DNA from: Bugulina stolonifera
Taxonomy: Eukaryota; Bryozoa; Gymnolaemata; Cheilostomatida; Bugulidae
Assembly: GCA_935421135.1 (NCBI GenBank)
Contig: OW285191.1
Span: forward strand, 17,934,700-17,998,699
Length of the DNA stretch: 64,000 nt
Direction: 5' to 3'
Part shown: in pieces, positions 27,498-38,100 of the stretch
Layout: the number at the start of each line of letters is the position of its first letter
How positions within the stretch are numbered: the first letter of the stretch is position 1
The notes under the pieces: model-generated
The model's input: only the letters and a program-made list of their open reading frames with translations
Databases searched by the model: none
Told to the model about the DNA's origin: nothing
Made by a program: the position numbers and the translations under genes

Positions 27498-28783
27498 TTA
27501 AAGGGGCCTGTAGGTAGTAGGGCAGAGTTGGGTACCTATATAAGGAAGGATGGTTAGACCTGGTTGATATGATGAAAACATTCTTCAGTGGAAGCAAAGT
27601 AAAAGACTATTCGCAGCTTTATATGAGAGAAATGTACAACCACAGTTCATTCTGCAAACTATGGAATGAAATCTGTCTGACATACTTGTACAGCAGTTTA
27701 CTCACCTGTTCTGTGTATCTGTAGTCTGTAGATTACCACTCTAGTGTACATCTGCAGATTATCATCATTTGGGTGTCTGCTGCAACTATCCACCAGTTCA
27801 GTGTTCAGATATAGTTAATTGATTAGTGAATTCTCCTGCAAACAGATATTAGAGAAATACAATAGTTTACAGAGTGACTTCTATACCAAATGCTGCCAGT
27901 TAAAAGCGTACATTGAGTGCAGTCAGCAGTAGTTTCAGACATGATAATATGACTTACAATGAATCAGACGACAAAGCTAATAATATCCAATACTAATTGA
28001 AATACTGGTCAATATTTTGTATTGTCTGTAGGTGCGACATAGCAAATATTATGTGTAGGCTATTTCAAGTACTTGTTAAACAATGCCATGGTTGGGTGTT
28101 GGATATTATACTTCTAGTTGTACTGTAGGCTAGTATAAATATTCAAATGTCAATATAATACAATATTATTAATTTAAATATAGTCAGCAATTAAATTATT
28201 TTAATTCAAGAAAAAAGGTTTACTAAAGACAAATGAGTAAAGACTTTTTGTCAAAGATTTACAAGGATTTTATCCCTAGCTTATAGAATTGATTGTATCA
28301 TTAGATACCTACTATATGCTGCAGTTGAGCACTTAGATAGATACGTAGGTGAAAGTCTATTTAAGTTAACATTTAAATAAATATAAACACTTAGTACACT
28401 ATTATGGAGTATAAGTAGACACTATATTATGATATTATACAATTATACCATCATACAGGTGTATTTATATTCTACAGCCCACTACAAACTGGTGTTTTAC
28501 AATCTGCTAAATACTGATTTAAACAGTATATCTGTTCTGTTAATGTACCTGCGTACAACCCAATCTGGAATAATGCATTAACTGGCATCTGATTATGATA
28601 AAAAGTATAACACACTATAATATTGTGTACATGAAGTCTATAATGTTATACCCAACATTTTGCAAATAATCATTTTTATTTATTTCGCATAGAAGACTAA
28701 CAGAATAATTGTATATACTACATCATGCAGTGTTGTAAGATGTCAAAAAGAATGTCTGCATCTATATGTACATGTACATTGTG

Positions 28784-29005
28784 CTGGTGTTGGTGGCTGA
28801 GTGGTTTAGCGCTAGACACTCTGGTCTTGCAGCAATGACGCAAGTATCTGCAAGGACGTGGGTTCGAGTCCTGCCAATGACTTGGAGGTTTTCACCCCAA
28901 AGAAGGTTTTCCCTCAGTGCCATATCGAACTATAATAATATTCAGCTCTAGGAGCTGTGGTGGCCCCTCAACTAGCTCCGCTGTTGGGCAGTCACGTTAA
29001 AGAAT
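28784..29005 (+). mobile_element. tRNA-derived SINE (class II tRNA-like head)
   Basis: An A-box TGGCTGAGTGG (28794-28804) and a B-box GGTTCGAGTCC (28861-28871) form an internal RNA polymerase III promoter. Their spacing fits a Leu/Ser-type tRNA with a long variable arm. The T-stem and acceptor stem are broken, so this is not a working tRNA gene. A tRNA-unrelated body continues to about 29005 and ends near GGGTTTCGAACAAC. The 3' limit is uncertain and no second copy was noticed in the window. Confidence 0.7.
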
Positions 29006-29487
29006 TGGGTTTCGAACAACAAATATATATTACATGTATATCAAAGAATTTTCTTCAGTATTAGTTATGCTCAGTATAAATATATGAAAAATACATTTAC
29101 ATGTAGGTTACATAATTATACTTACATATTTTAAGCTGTAATATTTATGCTGATCTGCCCTGATTGTTTACAGCTAATAAATGAGAGATTATATAAATAT
29201 AGGACCTGCTATAAAAGTAGTAGCAGATATTATAATGTATTTATATTCTCCAGGTATTTATGGGTGCTGACTACTGAGCTGTTTAGAGTAGATTGAATGG
29301 TTATTGGCTATATTGCTACCTGATGTAATTAGGTAGCCTGTGATCTATAAATCATAAAGAGTACTATTTACAAAGCCTAGTTTCAAGACTTCTCTGCAGG
29401 TTATATCAGATTGGAGTTGCCCTATCCCATTGTAAGTTTTCTGCGACTACCAACAAGTGTATAAATGCACATACCCAGCAGGACACT

Positions 29488-29570
29488 GACTGTACTTACA
29501 CATGAGTGCTAATACACCGAGTGTACTTACACTTGAGTGGTAATACACCGACTGTACTTACAATTGTGCA
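29488..29570. repeat. 31-bp tandem repeat, about 2.7 copies
   Basis: The unit begins GACTGTACTTACAC and includes GAGTGGTAATACACC. On the minus strand every copy contains GTAAGTAC, a consensus-like splice donor, resembling the donor-bearing arrays in the genes of this window. No exon could be tied to it. Confidence 0.75.
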
Positions 29571-29720
29571 AGTGGCTCCAAGTAATTAACTAGATCCTAG
29601 TATTTACAGAAAGGATCAGCATATTTATTGCCCAGAGTCAATCCAACAAATATGATAAAATTCAGACAGTCAAGTGGCCCAAGATTTGCACTGACCAGTC
29701 TGTCGGGCCCAAAAGTTAAC

Positions 29721-29935
29721 AATAATATAACAGTGTAATATAACAGTGTGGTATAACAGTGTAATATAACAGTGTAATATAACAGTGTGGTATAACATTG
29801 TAATATAACAGTGTGATATAACAGTGTAATATAACAGTTTAATATAACAGTATAATATAACAGTGTGATATAACAGTGTGATATAACAGTGTAATATAAC
29901 AGTTTAATATAACAGTGTAATATAACAGTGTATTT
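29721..29935. repeat. 13-bp minisatellite, about 16 copies
   Basis: The unit is close to AATATAACAGTGT, with G/T variants. It creates a 120-codon minus-strand open frame of Tyr/Leu/Cys-rich periodic sequence, which is a by-product of the repeat and not a gene. Confidence 0.9.
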
Positions 29936-31700
29936 TCTCCACCATACTGTAGCCGTCACTATTATTTACAGTTATGAATAAATTTAGCTGCAGAATTGAA
30001 GGAATTATCCTCAAGAAATAACCATATTGTATTTCCAGGTTTTTATTATTCCATTTCTCCAGGATTTTTGCTCAGTGATATGTAAACCCCTTACGTACCC
30101 GCTGAACCTGTATTTTCTCCTCACTCTTAAGATTGCTAATTTATTGTAAATCTGGATGAAATCAATAAGTATTTCTACAACTCTATGCTACAAGTGCATA
30201 TTGTAGCCTGCGTATTAACTTGTATACGACATGCAATCCCTATTATGAAGCCTGACAACACCTTATTCAATTAGACGTTGTTGAATGACGACGACCCACT
30301 AAAATTCATCTTAGAAAACTTACACAATTTAATTTTGAAAACTTATAAATTTCAGTTTTGAAAACTTACAAGATTTCTTGATTAGCTGAATCTTTGCTTT
30401 AATTATTTGCTCCTTTCTGGAAACTCTCAACACTATTATAACATTCTAACCAACTTTGTACTACATAATCCATGTATATAATGTAATATATTATCTCGTA
30501 TGATGATGTAATATCCTAGTAGACTAGTAGCCCCTCTCCAGTATAAAGTGTCATTGAGTGAGTACTGTAAGTGATATTTGTACGCCGTAAATGTAGCGGC
30601 TCTCCCTCTCTAAGCACCACACTTGGTATTGCACAACTAATCAAAGATTGTTCATAAAAAGATAAAACTAGATAAAGAAGGTGGCAACCTATTTAGTAGT
30701 TGCCCCCCCCCCTCTCTCTCTGTTTGTGATGTACTCCATGTAGAACCCTAAGCCCATACCTCTTTACATGTTTACAAAATCAATTTTTGGCTATTTTGTT
30801 GTAGGGACAAAAGCCATTCCATGCATTCTACAAATATTGAGGTATGTACAAAATATAATGTATATTTTCACATGTGTATAACCCTCTGTGCTTGAAAGAA
30901 TGTCAAAGAATAGTATTATTTTATCACCATCTATAAATATTTGAATAATAGAATTAAATTCAATAGTTAATGTACTGCACATCTTATGACACTCATTTAT
31001 TTCACAGTTTAGTCACAATACTTACAGAAATTACTCCCAGTACAAGAATGTAGTCACACTCAGTGATGACTTTGAAAGTTAGCTGGTTGAAGCACTGCCG
31101 CTGCCAGCAGTGTTGCAATAAGCATGTCAATTATCAAATCTCTCAGGCTGACAAGAATTAGCTCATTAACTGCGCACAGAGGGTGTTAAAAACCTGCTCT
31201 ATTTAGGCAAATATGTTAGAAATTAGCTATTAGCAAGATGCTAAGCAGAAAAACTGAAATGATTGACATATTCCTAAGAACGGAATTAACTCAGCAAATT
31301 ATAAACATATGATAGGCCTCAATCAATTCATATATAGCTAAGTTTCTCAATATTCTGAGATCCGATGTGGGATGCAACTATACCCCCTTCTCCCCATAAC
31401 CAAAGGTTATACAAAAGCAATGCATTATAGCTCATTCAGTGTCAACACACCAGATTATTACAGATGGAAAAAAATTTTGATTAGCAACCAAGCCAGTGCT
31501 AGAGCAAAACAAAGTGTGAGAATAACATAATATCTTTATTAAACTTTCTCAAAACAGCTGAGCTAACCTTTGCTGGGTACAGTAAAAACTTGTTTATCCC
31601 AGTAAAGTAGCAGGTATTTCTCGGTTGTGTTGAATGAAAGGGTGAAGCATAGAAAGACATAATTTATTTATAACTCTGAAACTCGCTCTGCAATCAGCAT
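29936..31700. other. Non-coding AT-rich stretch
   Basis: No exon, RNA gene or intact element recognised. It contains a C-run followed by CT repeats around 30702-30722. Confidence 0.5.
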
Positions 31701-31743
31701 TGTACTTGTATTGTATATATATATTATACAGTATATACTCAAT

Positions 31744-31789
31744 CTGCATACGGTGTACTGTTTCGGTGTTTAACACCTCATCAGTGCAG
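31744..31789 (-). ncRNA. Hammerhead self-cleaving ribozyme (type I layout)
   Basis: Read on the minus strand, every core element is present in order: stem I strand CTGCA (31789-31785), core CTGATGA (31784-31778), stem II GGTGT-TAA-ACACC (31777-31765), core GAAA (31764-31761), a ten-base stem III segment CAGTACACCG (31760-31751), cleavage-site TA (31750-31749) and stem I strand TGCAG (31748-31744). Stems I and II are perfect 5-bp helices. Stem III is weak: a C-G closing pair and a mismatch, as in minimal-stem-III hammerheads that work better as dimers. Cleavage is predicted after the A at 31749. Such ribozymes are known from retrozymes and Penelope-like retroelements, and AT-rich direct and inverted repeats flank this one. 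No reverse transcriptase is visible nearby. Confidence 0.8.
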
Positions 31790-31952
31790 CTCAGAGTTAT
31801 GCCTGGGAGAACACCTTAGCAATACTGTATATATACAGCAAAGCGTATTTAAAAGGTGTGAAATCCACTGAACCAAAGTTCTCAAGCTGCCAGAGACAGC
31901 GAGAATTGCGTAATGCCACCAGTTCAGTGTATCTCCCAGGTAAAGTGCTCAA

Positions 31953-31976
31953 GAAATTGGTATTGCTACCAATTTC
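31953..31976. repeat. Perfect hairpin near the ribozyme
   Basis: Arms GAAATTGGTA and TACCAATTTC with a TTGC loop. Related blocks (TGTACTTGTATT and ATACAGTATATATA) occur on both sides at about 31700-31735 and 31980-32015, so this hairpin and the hammerhead may belong to one element of roughly 300 bp. Confidence 0.6.
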
Positions 31977-32016
31977 GAGCGTAATACAGTATATATATAT
32001 ATTGTACTTGTATTAC

Positions 32017-32930
32017 TCTCCTAGAATAAATACAAATGTACGTATCACTTCGACAAAATATTTTTACCTTGAAACCCAGAGAAGTTCATACTCTTGACCT
32101 GACCTCAAGGGTACCTAATAATAATAATGTATAGTGTGATGATTAGTATACTCTAGTGTCTAGACTCAATACCATGTGTGGCCAACTACTTATACCTAAT
32201 CATTAGGAGTAAGATAGAAGCGTGTCCCTTGACATATCTGATTGGGGATTGCTGATTGTCAACAAACACAAGTACCTGTGTTGGTTATAATACTCAACTA
32301 CATCTGTATTTTGAGACTATAGAAGAGCACCAATGTTATAACAATAATCATAGTAAAAGGCACATTAGAATATATACATATAGTATTTACATCATACTTG
32401 TTTCACCAATATGAGATAATATTAACACCATTTAGTGCATATAGGGTGCATGCATATATAGCCGAGAATAAAATATATGACACAATGCATGTACATGTAT
32501 ATCTGCGCATATATTATGTAGCATGAAATCACATTCTGAATAGGTATTAGGAGGGAGATAACTTCTGTCTGAAAGTCTGTTGAAATAACTGAAATTGAAA
32601 TAATGGAGTGTAAATAGTGAAATATATATGATTAGCTTAGCAAATAATAGAGAGAAGGTAACATAAGCTGTTGTAAACATACTGAAGACTGTGTTATATA
32701 CTGACCAAGTTTCCGTTATGACACTTTGTTGGTATACAAACATTGACAATATAACGGGTAGCAGCACTTATATAAATAATTAAAATCAATAACTTAAGCA
32801 TAGTTTGAATTCAATTTAGAATGGTCATAATTCAGGTATACTATTAATAGAAGTAGTGACAATAGTGTAGTGTGTTGTATTGGTTGCAAACACTATATAT
32901 AAGTAATTAATTTAGTCATTTATACATTTG
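32017..32930. other. Non-coding stretch
   Basis: AT-rich sequence between the ribozyme element and the 30-bp minisatellite. The one longer open frame (111 codons, minus strand, 32432-32767) has no recognisable domain or family. Nothing else seen. Confidence 0.5.
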
Positions 32931-33140
32931 TACCTGTGCTCTAAACATGCTATAGTATTCTACCTGCGCTCTAAGCATGCTATAGTATTCTACCTGCGCT
33001 CTAAGCATGCTATAGTATTCTACCTGCGCTCTAAGCATGCTATAGTATTCTACCTGCGCTCTAAGCATGCTATAGTATTCTACCTGCGCTCTAAGCATGC
33101 TATAGTATTGTACCTGCGCTCTAAGCATGCTATAGTATTG
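32931..33140. repeat. 30-bp minisatellite, 7 near-identical copies
   Basis: Seven contiguous units of TACCTGCGCTCTAAGCATGC plus TATAGTATTC. The first copy carries two substitutions and the last two differ at their final base. Because 30 is divisible by three, both strands stay open through the array as decapeptide repeats, but neither frame has a plausible gene context. Confidence 0.95.
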
Positions 33141-33823
33141 CACCTGGCTGCGCTCTTATGCGGTGGTACTTCTAGCCTTCTAGTCATATACATAATATTA
33201 TAGCGGCTAAAAGATATCCCTTTCTGATGGTCTAGTAAACCATTGACATGTTGCTTACTTACTATTACGAGGTCACGTTGTGTGATATGCGCCAACCAGC
33301 CATGTATTGTCTATATATGCAAATGTGTATATATTTGTGTCCATTGTGTATGTTGTCATATATATGCAAAAGTTGTGATGTGGGCCGACTGGTTGAATTT
33401 AGATTGGAGTATTACTAATTATATTTTACAATCATGTTCTAAAGAAGAGTTCTGTCATAATGTTTCAAGAATATAAGTTTGTGGCTTCTGTTGCTTGTTG
33501 GTAGCTGTCAATCTAATTTTATTGAATATGAAGGAAGTTTGATAGGTGAGCTTCCATTGTTATATCATTAGTTACATAAAATAAAGTGCAACTTCTAAAC
33601 AAAATGATTCCATCTCTCATGCAGCGGTGAAATAGAAAGAGGACAACTCCAACATGATGCAAGATCGCTATCGGAGTTGTGCCACCATTAACCTAGACCA
33701 AGTTCCTCACTTGGTGTGAGTGGAGATTTCGTCTAAAGTCAAGGTCATTCGTAGGAGGCATGAAATAAAATTGATGAAATAATCCAAGTAGAATTTTCAA
33801 GCATACTATCTATGGATTTAATT
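33141..33823. other. Non-coding stretch with a small inverted motif pair
   Basis: No gene. It contains GGACAACTCC at 33641-33650 and, about 30 bp on, GGAGTTGTGCC, an inverted pair matching a motif dispersed through the window. Confidence 0.5.
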
Positions 33824-34430
33824 CAGAGATGTGTGCAAGTTTTATTTTGGAAACTCAAGTCTCCATGACCAGCTCTTAGTTGTGACTCTTCAAGTTGCAA
33901 TTCATTTCTTTCAGTGACAGATCAAAACTTTCAAGTCACGAGTTAAATATAATATTTACATGTCCCCAGAAACTCAAGTTTTTGTCAAGTTATCCAAGTT
34001 AACTACAAGCAAGTTTCAATTTAATTCTTTTCTTGTTTAACTCGAGTCTTTATATAGAGTTTTTGGGTTATTATTTAGCTTATAGTGAAATGTTGTTAGA
34101 AGTTCAAATTTCAAAGCAAAATATCACAGTTTGAGTTTTAGTGTAAAATGTCACTAATGTGTTATAATTGTGGCTGTGGTTGGTGGTTATAACTGTGGTT
34201 ATTTCCATTCATTACAATTCACAGCTGCCCAATGAAAACTCGAGTTATTGAATATTTCAACATAATGATGTGAGAGTTGAGAGTCTTTGATCATAGCCAT
34301 AATTGAATTACAATTCAAGTTACAAGTTTTTGACAGCTGTATATTCAAGTTACGAGTCTTTATAATAAGTCATAAAATTTTGCTTGAATTAACTCGAGTG
34401 AGAGTCTTTAACTCGAGTCTGGCATCTCTG
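33824..34430 (+). mobile_element. hAT-like non-autonomous element, copy A
   Basis: About 607 bp with terminal inverted octamers CAGAGATG (33824-33831) and CATCTCTG (34423-34430). It is flanked by GGATTTAA (33814-33821, two bases from the end) and GGATTTAT (34431-34438), a slightly decayed 8-bp target duplication. The interior is non-coding and full of ACTCGAGT/AACTTGA subterminal motifs. It is the reverse-oriented relative of the element at 53352-53945. The CAGAG ends and 8-bp duplications fit the hAT superfamily. Confidence 0.85.
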
Positions 34431-34559
34431 GGATTTATCTTATGGAAAATATAGTTTGTATTTAAACATGTTGACCATTTCGTCAGTGTATACGGTTGAG
34501 CAGTGCTAATAGTTGATAAATGATTTTTTAGCCGCGACTAAGCTATCAATTATGATTAT

Positions 34560-35060
34560 GACAACCTATACTCCACTGTAGTGCTATATTTATATTATAT
34601 TAATATTGATACTCAATCATACTCATACTCATACGATACTGATTAACTTATATATCAATAAGACAATAGTAATAATGAAAAATATAAAGATTAAACATAA
34701 TTATTATAAAATAATTATGTTATTATTATAAGATAATTATGTTAATACTTATATAATATTATGTTAGTGTTTATATTATTATAATATAATTATATTATGA
34801 TTATCCGATAATTATTATGTCTGTTTATAATTTTTTTAAATTAAAATTATAACAAGTTATAATAATACGATATTAAATATAATAATTATTTTATAATAGT
34901 TACTATTTATAGATTTTTATAATTAAAATTATATTATTATTATACTATTAGTATAAAATTTAGTAATAATATAATTTTAATTTTAAAAATCTATATATTT
35001 CCTTTGTTATTATTATAATAAATAATTGTAATGAATATGTAATAAAATATAGTTATTAAT
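34560..35060. other. Extremely AT-rich tract upstream of TAF1C
   Basis: About 500 bp made almost entirely of A and T, with many short TAATTATTATAA-like inverted words. It lies directly 5' of TAF1C and could contain its promoter, but no specific element can be defended. A splice acceptor TTTGTTGTAG ends at 35086, so the TAF1C leader may be spliced across this tract. Confidence 0.6.
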
Positions 35061-35107
35061 TTTGTTTTGTTTAATCTTTGTTGTAGTTTAGTAGTCCCCC
35101 AAGGAGC

Positions 35108-38100
35108 ATGTCTTCTTTGCCACACCATTTGCCTCCCTCACCACTATCTTACTATGCTGATCATAATCGCTTTGACTGGTACTTCAGACGAGATGAGACT
35201 TCACAAAGACCATGTACATCGCAGAGACCTACCCAATCATGGGATTTGTTTGGTGCATGGGGTCAAGAGCAGCTACTGGTAAACCCTACATTGTATCCCT
35301 GTTGCAAGACAGTAGGCCTAGAATTTTTGGAAATGAGACATGATCAAGTAGCTTTTTATATAGGCTACATGTATGATACATTTTTCATTGTATCAGGTTG
35401 TGATGTATACTGTCTAATAAATCTGCCTTCCTTACTTTCTCACATGTAGGCCTACATACTTCTCCCAGTTTGTTGATCTAAATTGGTTGCTCGCAATGTG
35501 CAAATTTCATTTACATTGAGCACATGTTTTGTCACTTGTATATCACATGCTACTCTAGTACCCGGGTTTTACTGCATGATATTTTGTCTTTCAGATGAAA
35601 AGTAAAGCTGGTCTCTGTGAAGTAGAATCTAACAGGTTATTGATGAACTACACTGCCCCTTACCCTACTGTCCCTACCTTTACAGACCAAAAATTAGAGG
35701 GTGGTGTAGAAGATGACCCGTGCACTCTACCCAGCAAGGTACACACACTGAATAACATGACTATCCATAAATTGAAGGGTTCTATTTGAGTGATGATTTC
35801 TTCTTTTTTATGGTGGGCTACGCTACATTGTGATATTTGTTTGGAGTAGACCTTAACACTGACATTCTAAATTAACAAACTCTTCAGATTCATTGTGTTT
35901 GACTCAATAGGCAATATTGAGGTGGCAGGGTTTATATAGAACATGATAAGTGGTTGATTGTGTCCGTAATAATAATACATAATAGATGAGTTATCACTCC
36001 ATTGTGGATGGTGTATTTTCGGTAGGAATACATGGAACTGGTAAGAATAAAGGAGGCCATCATGTATAGGATATCTATGGTGAAGGATAAGAGAAAGAAG
36101 TATGGCACAGAGGTTAAGCACGTGTCTCTAGTGGCTAAAAACCTGTTAAGACAAATCAGGAAACGGCTGCAGTTATCTCCTCTGTTACCTAGTAGTGAGT
36201 AATTTAATCTGCAGTTAGCACCTGGTGTAAAACCTTTAACACTTTACATTCACAGGCTAGTTTTCATGGTCTTTGCTGCTGAAAGCATTAATATTTGTGC
36301 TATAATCTATTGTACACATTCGTATTTGCTTTTCAGCTAATAGTTCATAAATCCTTGGCTAGTCATGCGTGTCTAATAACTATAGCATGTTATGTTTGCA
36401 GTGAATTGTGAACAGCCAATACTAAAGGTCGTTAGAGTACACTAATATTTATACCCTTTGCAATGCAGAATAGGCCTACATTCATCTTGATATATGGGTA
36501 TATATAATTTATGGCTGTACTGTGTAGGTGAAGATGTTGATGAGTCGTTAGACAGTTCTCTCTTGGACACTACTGGAAGTGACGGAACATTCCAGAACAA
36601 GGTAACCAGAATATCTGTAATCGAGATACTTGTAAGAATAGCTCCAAAAGTTCAGAGATGTTTCCAATTGTTGTTATTAGTAACTGAAAGGACTGAACTT
36701 TGTAGATAAATAAGCTAGAGAACTAGTGCTGTGTTACATGATCCTCCCTAACACCTCCTGTGACCTTGACCTGACCATTACCTTCTCTTCCTCCACACAA
36801 TAGCTATAAATAATGATTACTAAGTAAACCCATGGTGCACTGTAGAGACAGTCAATAGATGACTCCATGGCAGAAAAGGAGATGTTTGCTGATGCAGATA
36901 TAGAGAAACTCAGAGAGACTGTGGAGGGTATAACTGAGCAGAGCTCGCTGGTGAACCGGGTTCTCTGTGGTATGCACCGAGACAAGAAGTAAGTCATTCA
37001 GTTCTAGTATGTTCAGGATATTAATACAACCTCTACTCTCATTATACATGTTGATATAACACACTAGATATCACACCAGATATCTTGTGTTACCTTGTAG
37101 GCTGTTTGCTGATATAAGAATACCATACTTGCCTACTGACTACATTGGCGGGTGTCTGAGCTCGACACGCTCCCACAGTGGCGACACATACCTTGCTTAT
37201 TCAACTGGTGCTAGTCTGAGTGGGCTAACAGTAGCACAGGTACGTAGTATTGTGTGGTCTAGCAGTAGCACAGGTACGTAGTATTGTGTGGCCTAGCAGT
37301 AGCAAAAGACTGTAGTACTTTGTAGTCCTACAGGTACAGATGTGTATACTATTGTGTAGTATATTAATGTAATATCAGTGTGCTCTGAACGGTTAAACAT
37401 GCATGTATATACATTGTATATATTTGTATACGTAGGTAAGTCAGGGAGATCACTTCACAGAGCTGTCAGCAGTTTGTACTAGTAAGAACTCTCAGCCTAT
37501 TAGACAGGTGCAGCTCATGGCATATGGTGATGAAATGATGACAGTTATTAGGTATGTGTATTACAGTACATATGTTACTATGCAGCTAGCCGGTGAGTTA
37601 GCTGTGACTGGTCTGTTACATGACTGACTAAACTGTTTTGTTGTCATTCACCATTGTTATTGGACGCCACTAATAAAATAGCGATGGTTCGCATTATACT
37701 GTGTACATTATACTGTGTATACAATGCAAAATGTATGTTTCAACAGTCCTTATGCACGTTTATTCTACCAATACAGGGTGGACAAGCATCTCTCTCTATA
37801 TAAAGTGTCAGACGATAGTCTGTATCTATCAGGAGAAGCTAACTCAACTGTGGAAGCTGATGTAGGGCACATGTGTATGAACCCCTATTACCCTGAAGTA
37901 GTGTATGTCAGTAACAAGTCTATACTACGGTGGGGCATGTACTCCACCCCTACTCAACTCCTCTCTCACTGGGAGCCTAGGTTTTCTGTTGGTACAGATA
38001 TAAGATCAGTGAGTATGATAGCTTTAGACAGCCACATCTGTATAACTGCTGAAAGTTGTACTATGAATTGTGTTTACCTCATACTAGCACATCTACAGTG

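Larger units (their letters stand above)
11690..28765. other. Gene-poor AT-rich region
   Basis: About 17 kb with no recognisable coding exon on either strand. The open frames are short (longest about 109 codons, at 23855-24184) and have no family resemblance. It contains two long G-runs, a small perfect hairpin (23921-23947), GGAGTTGTC copies at 23381 and 24583, and two isolated strong minus-strand splice donors (21530, 27706). It probably represents upstream introns or the 5' flank of the LRR gene plus decayed repeats. Confidence 0.55.

Noticed and set aside
28784..28885. Functional tRNA gene
   Set aside because: The Pol III boxes are good but the T-stem and acceptor stem do not pair, and a SINE-like body follows.
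29597..29959. 120-codon minus-strand frame, Tyr/Leu/Cys rich
   Set aside because: A by-product of the 13-bp minisatellite.
32916..33203. Open frames on both strands made of decapeptide repeats
   Set aside because: They exist only because the 30-bp minisatellite unit is a multiple of three. There is no start context, domain or adjoining exon.
33824..34430. Transposase gene inside the hAT-like element
   Set aside because: The interior has stops in all frames and no hAT dimerisation or catalytic motif; it is non-autonomous.
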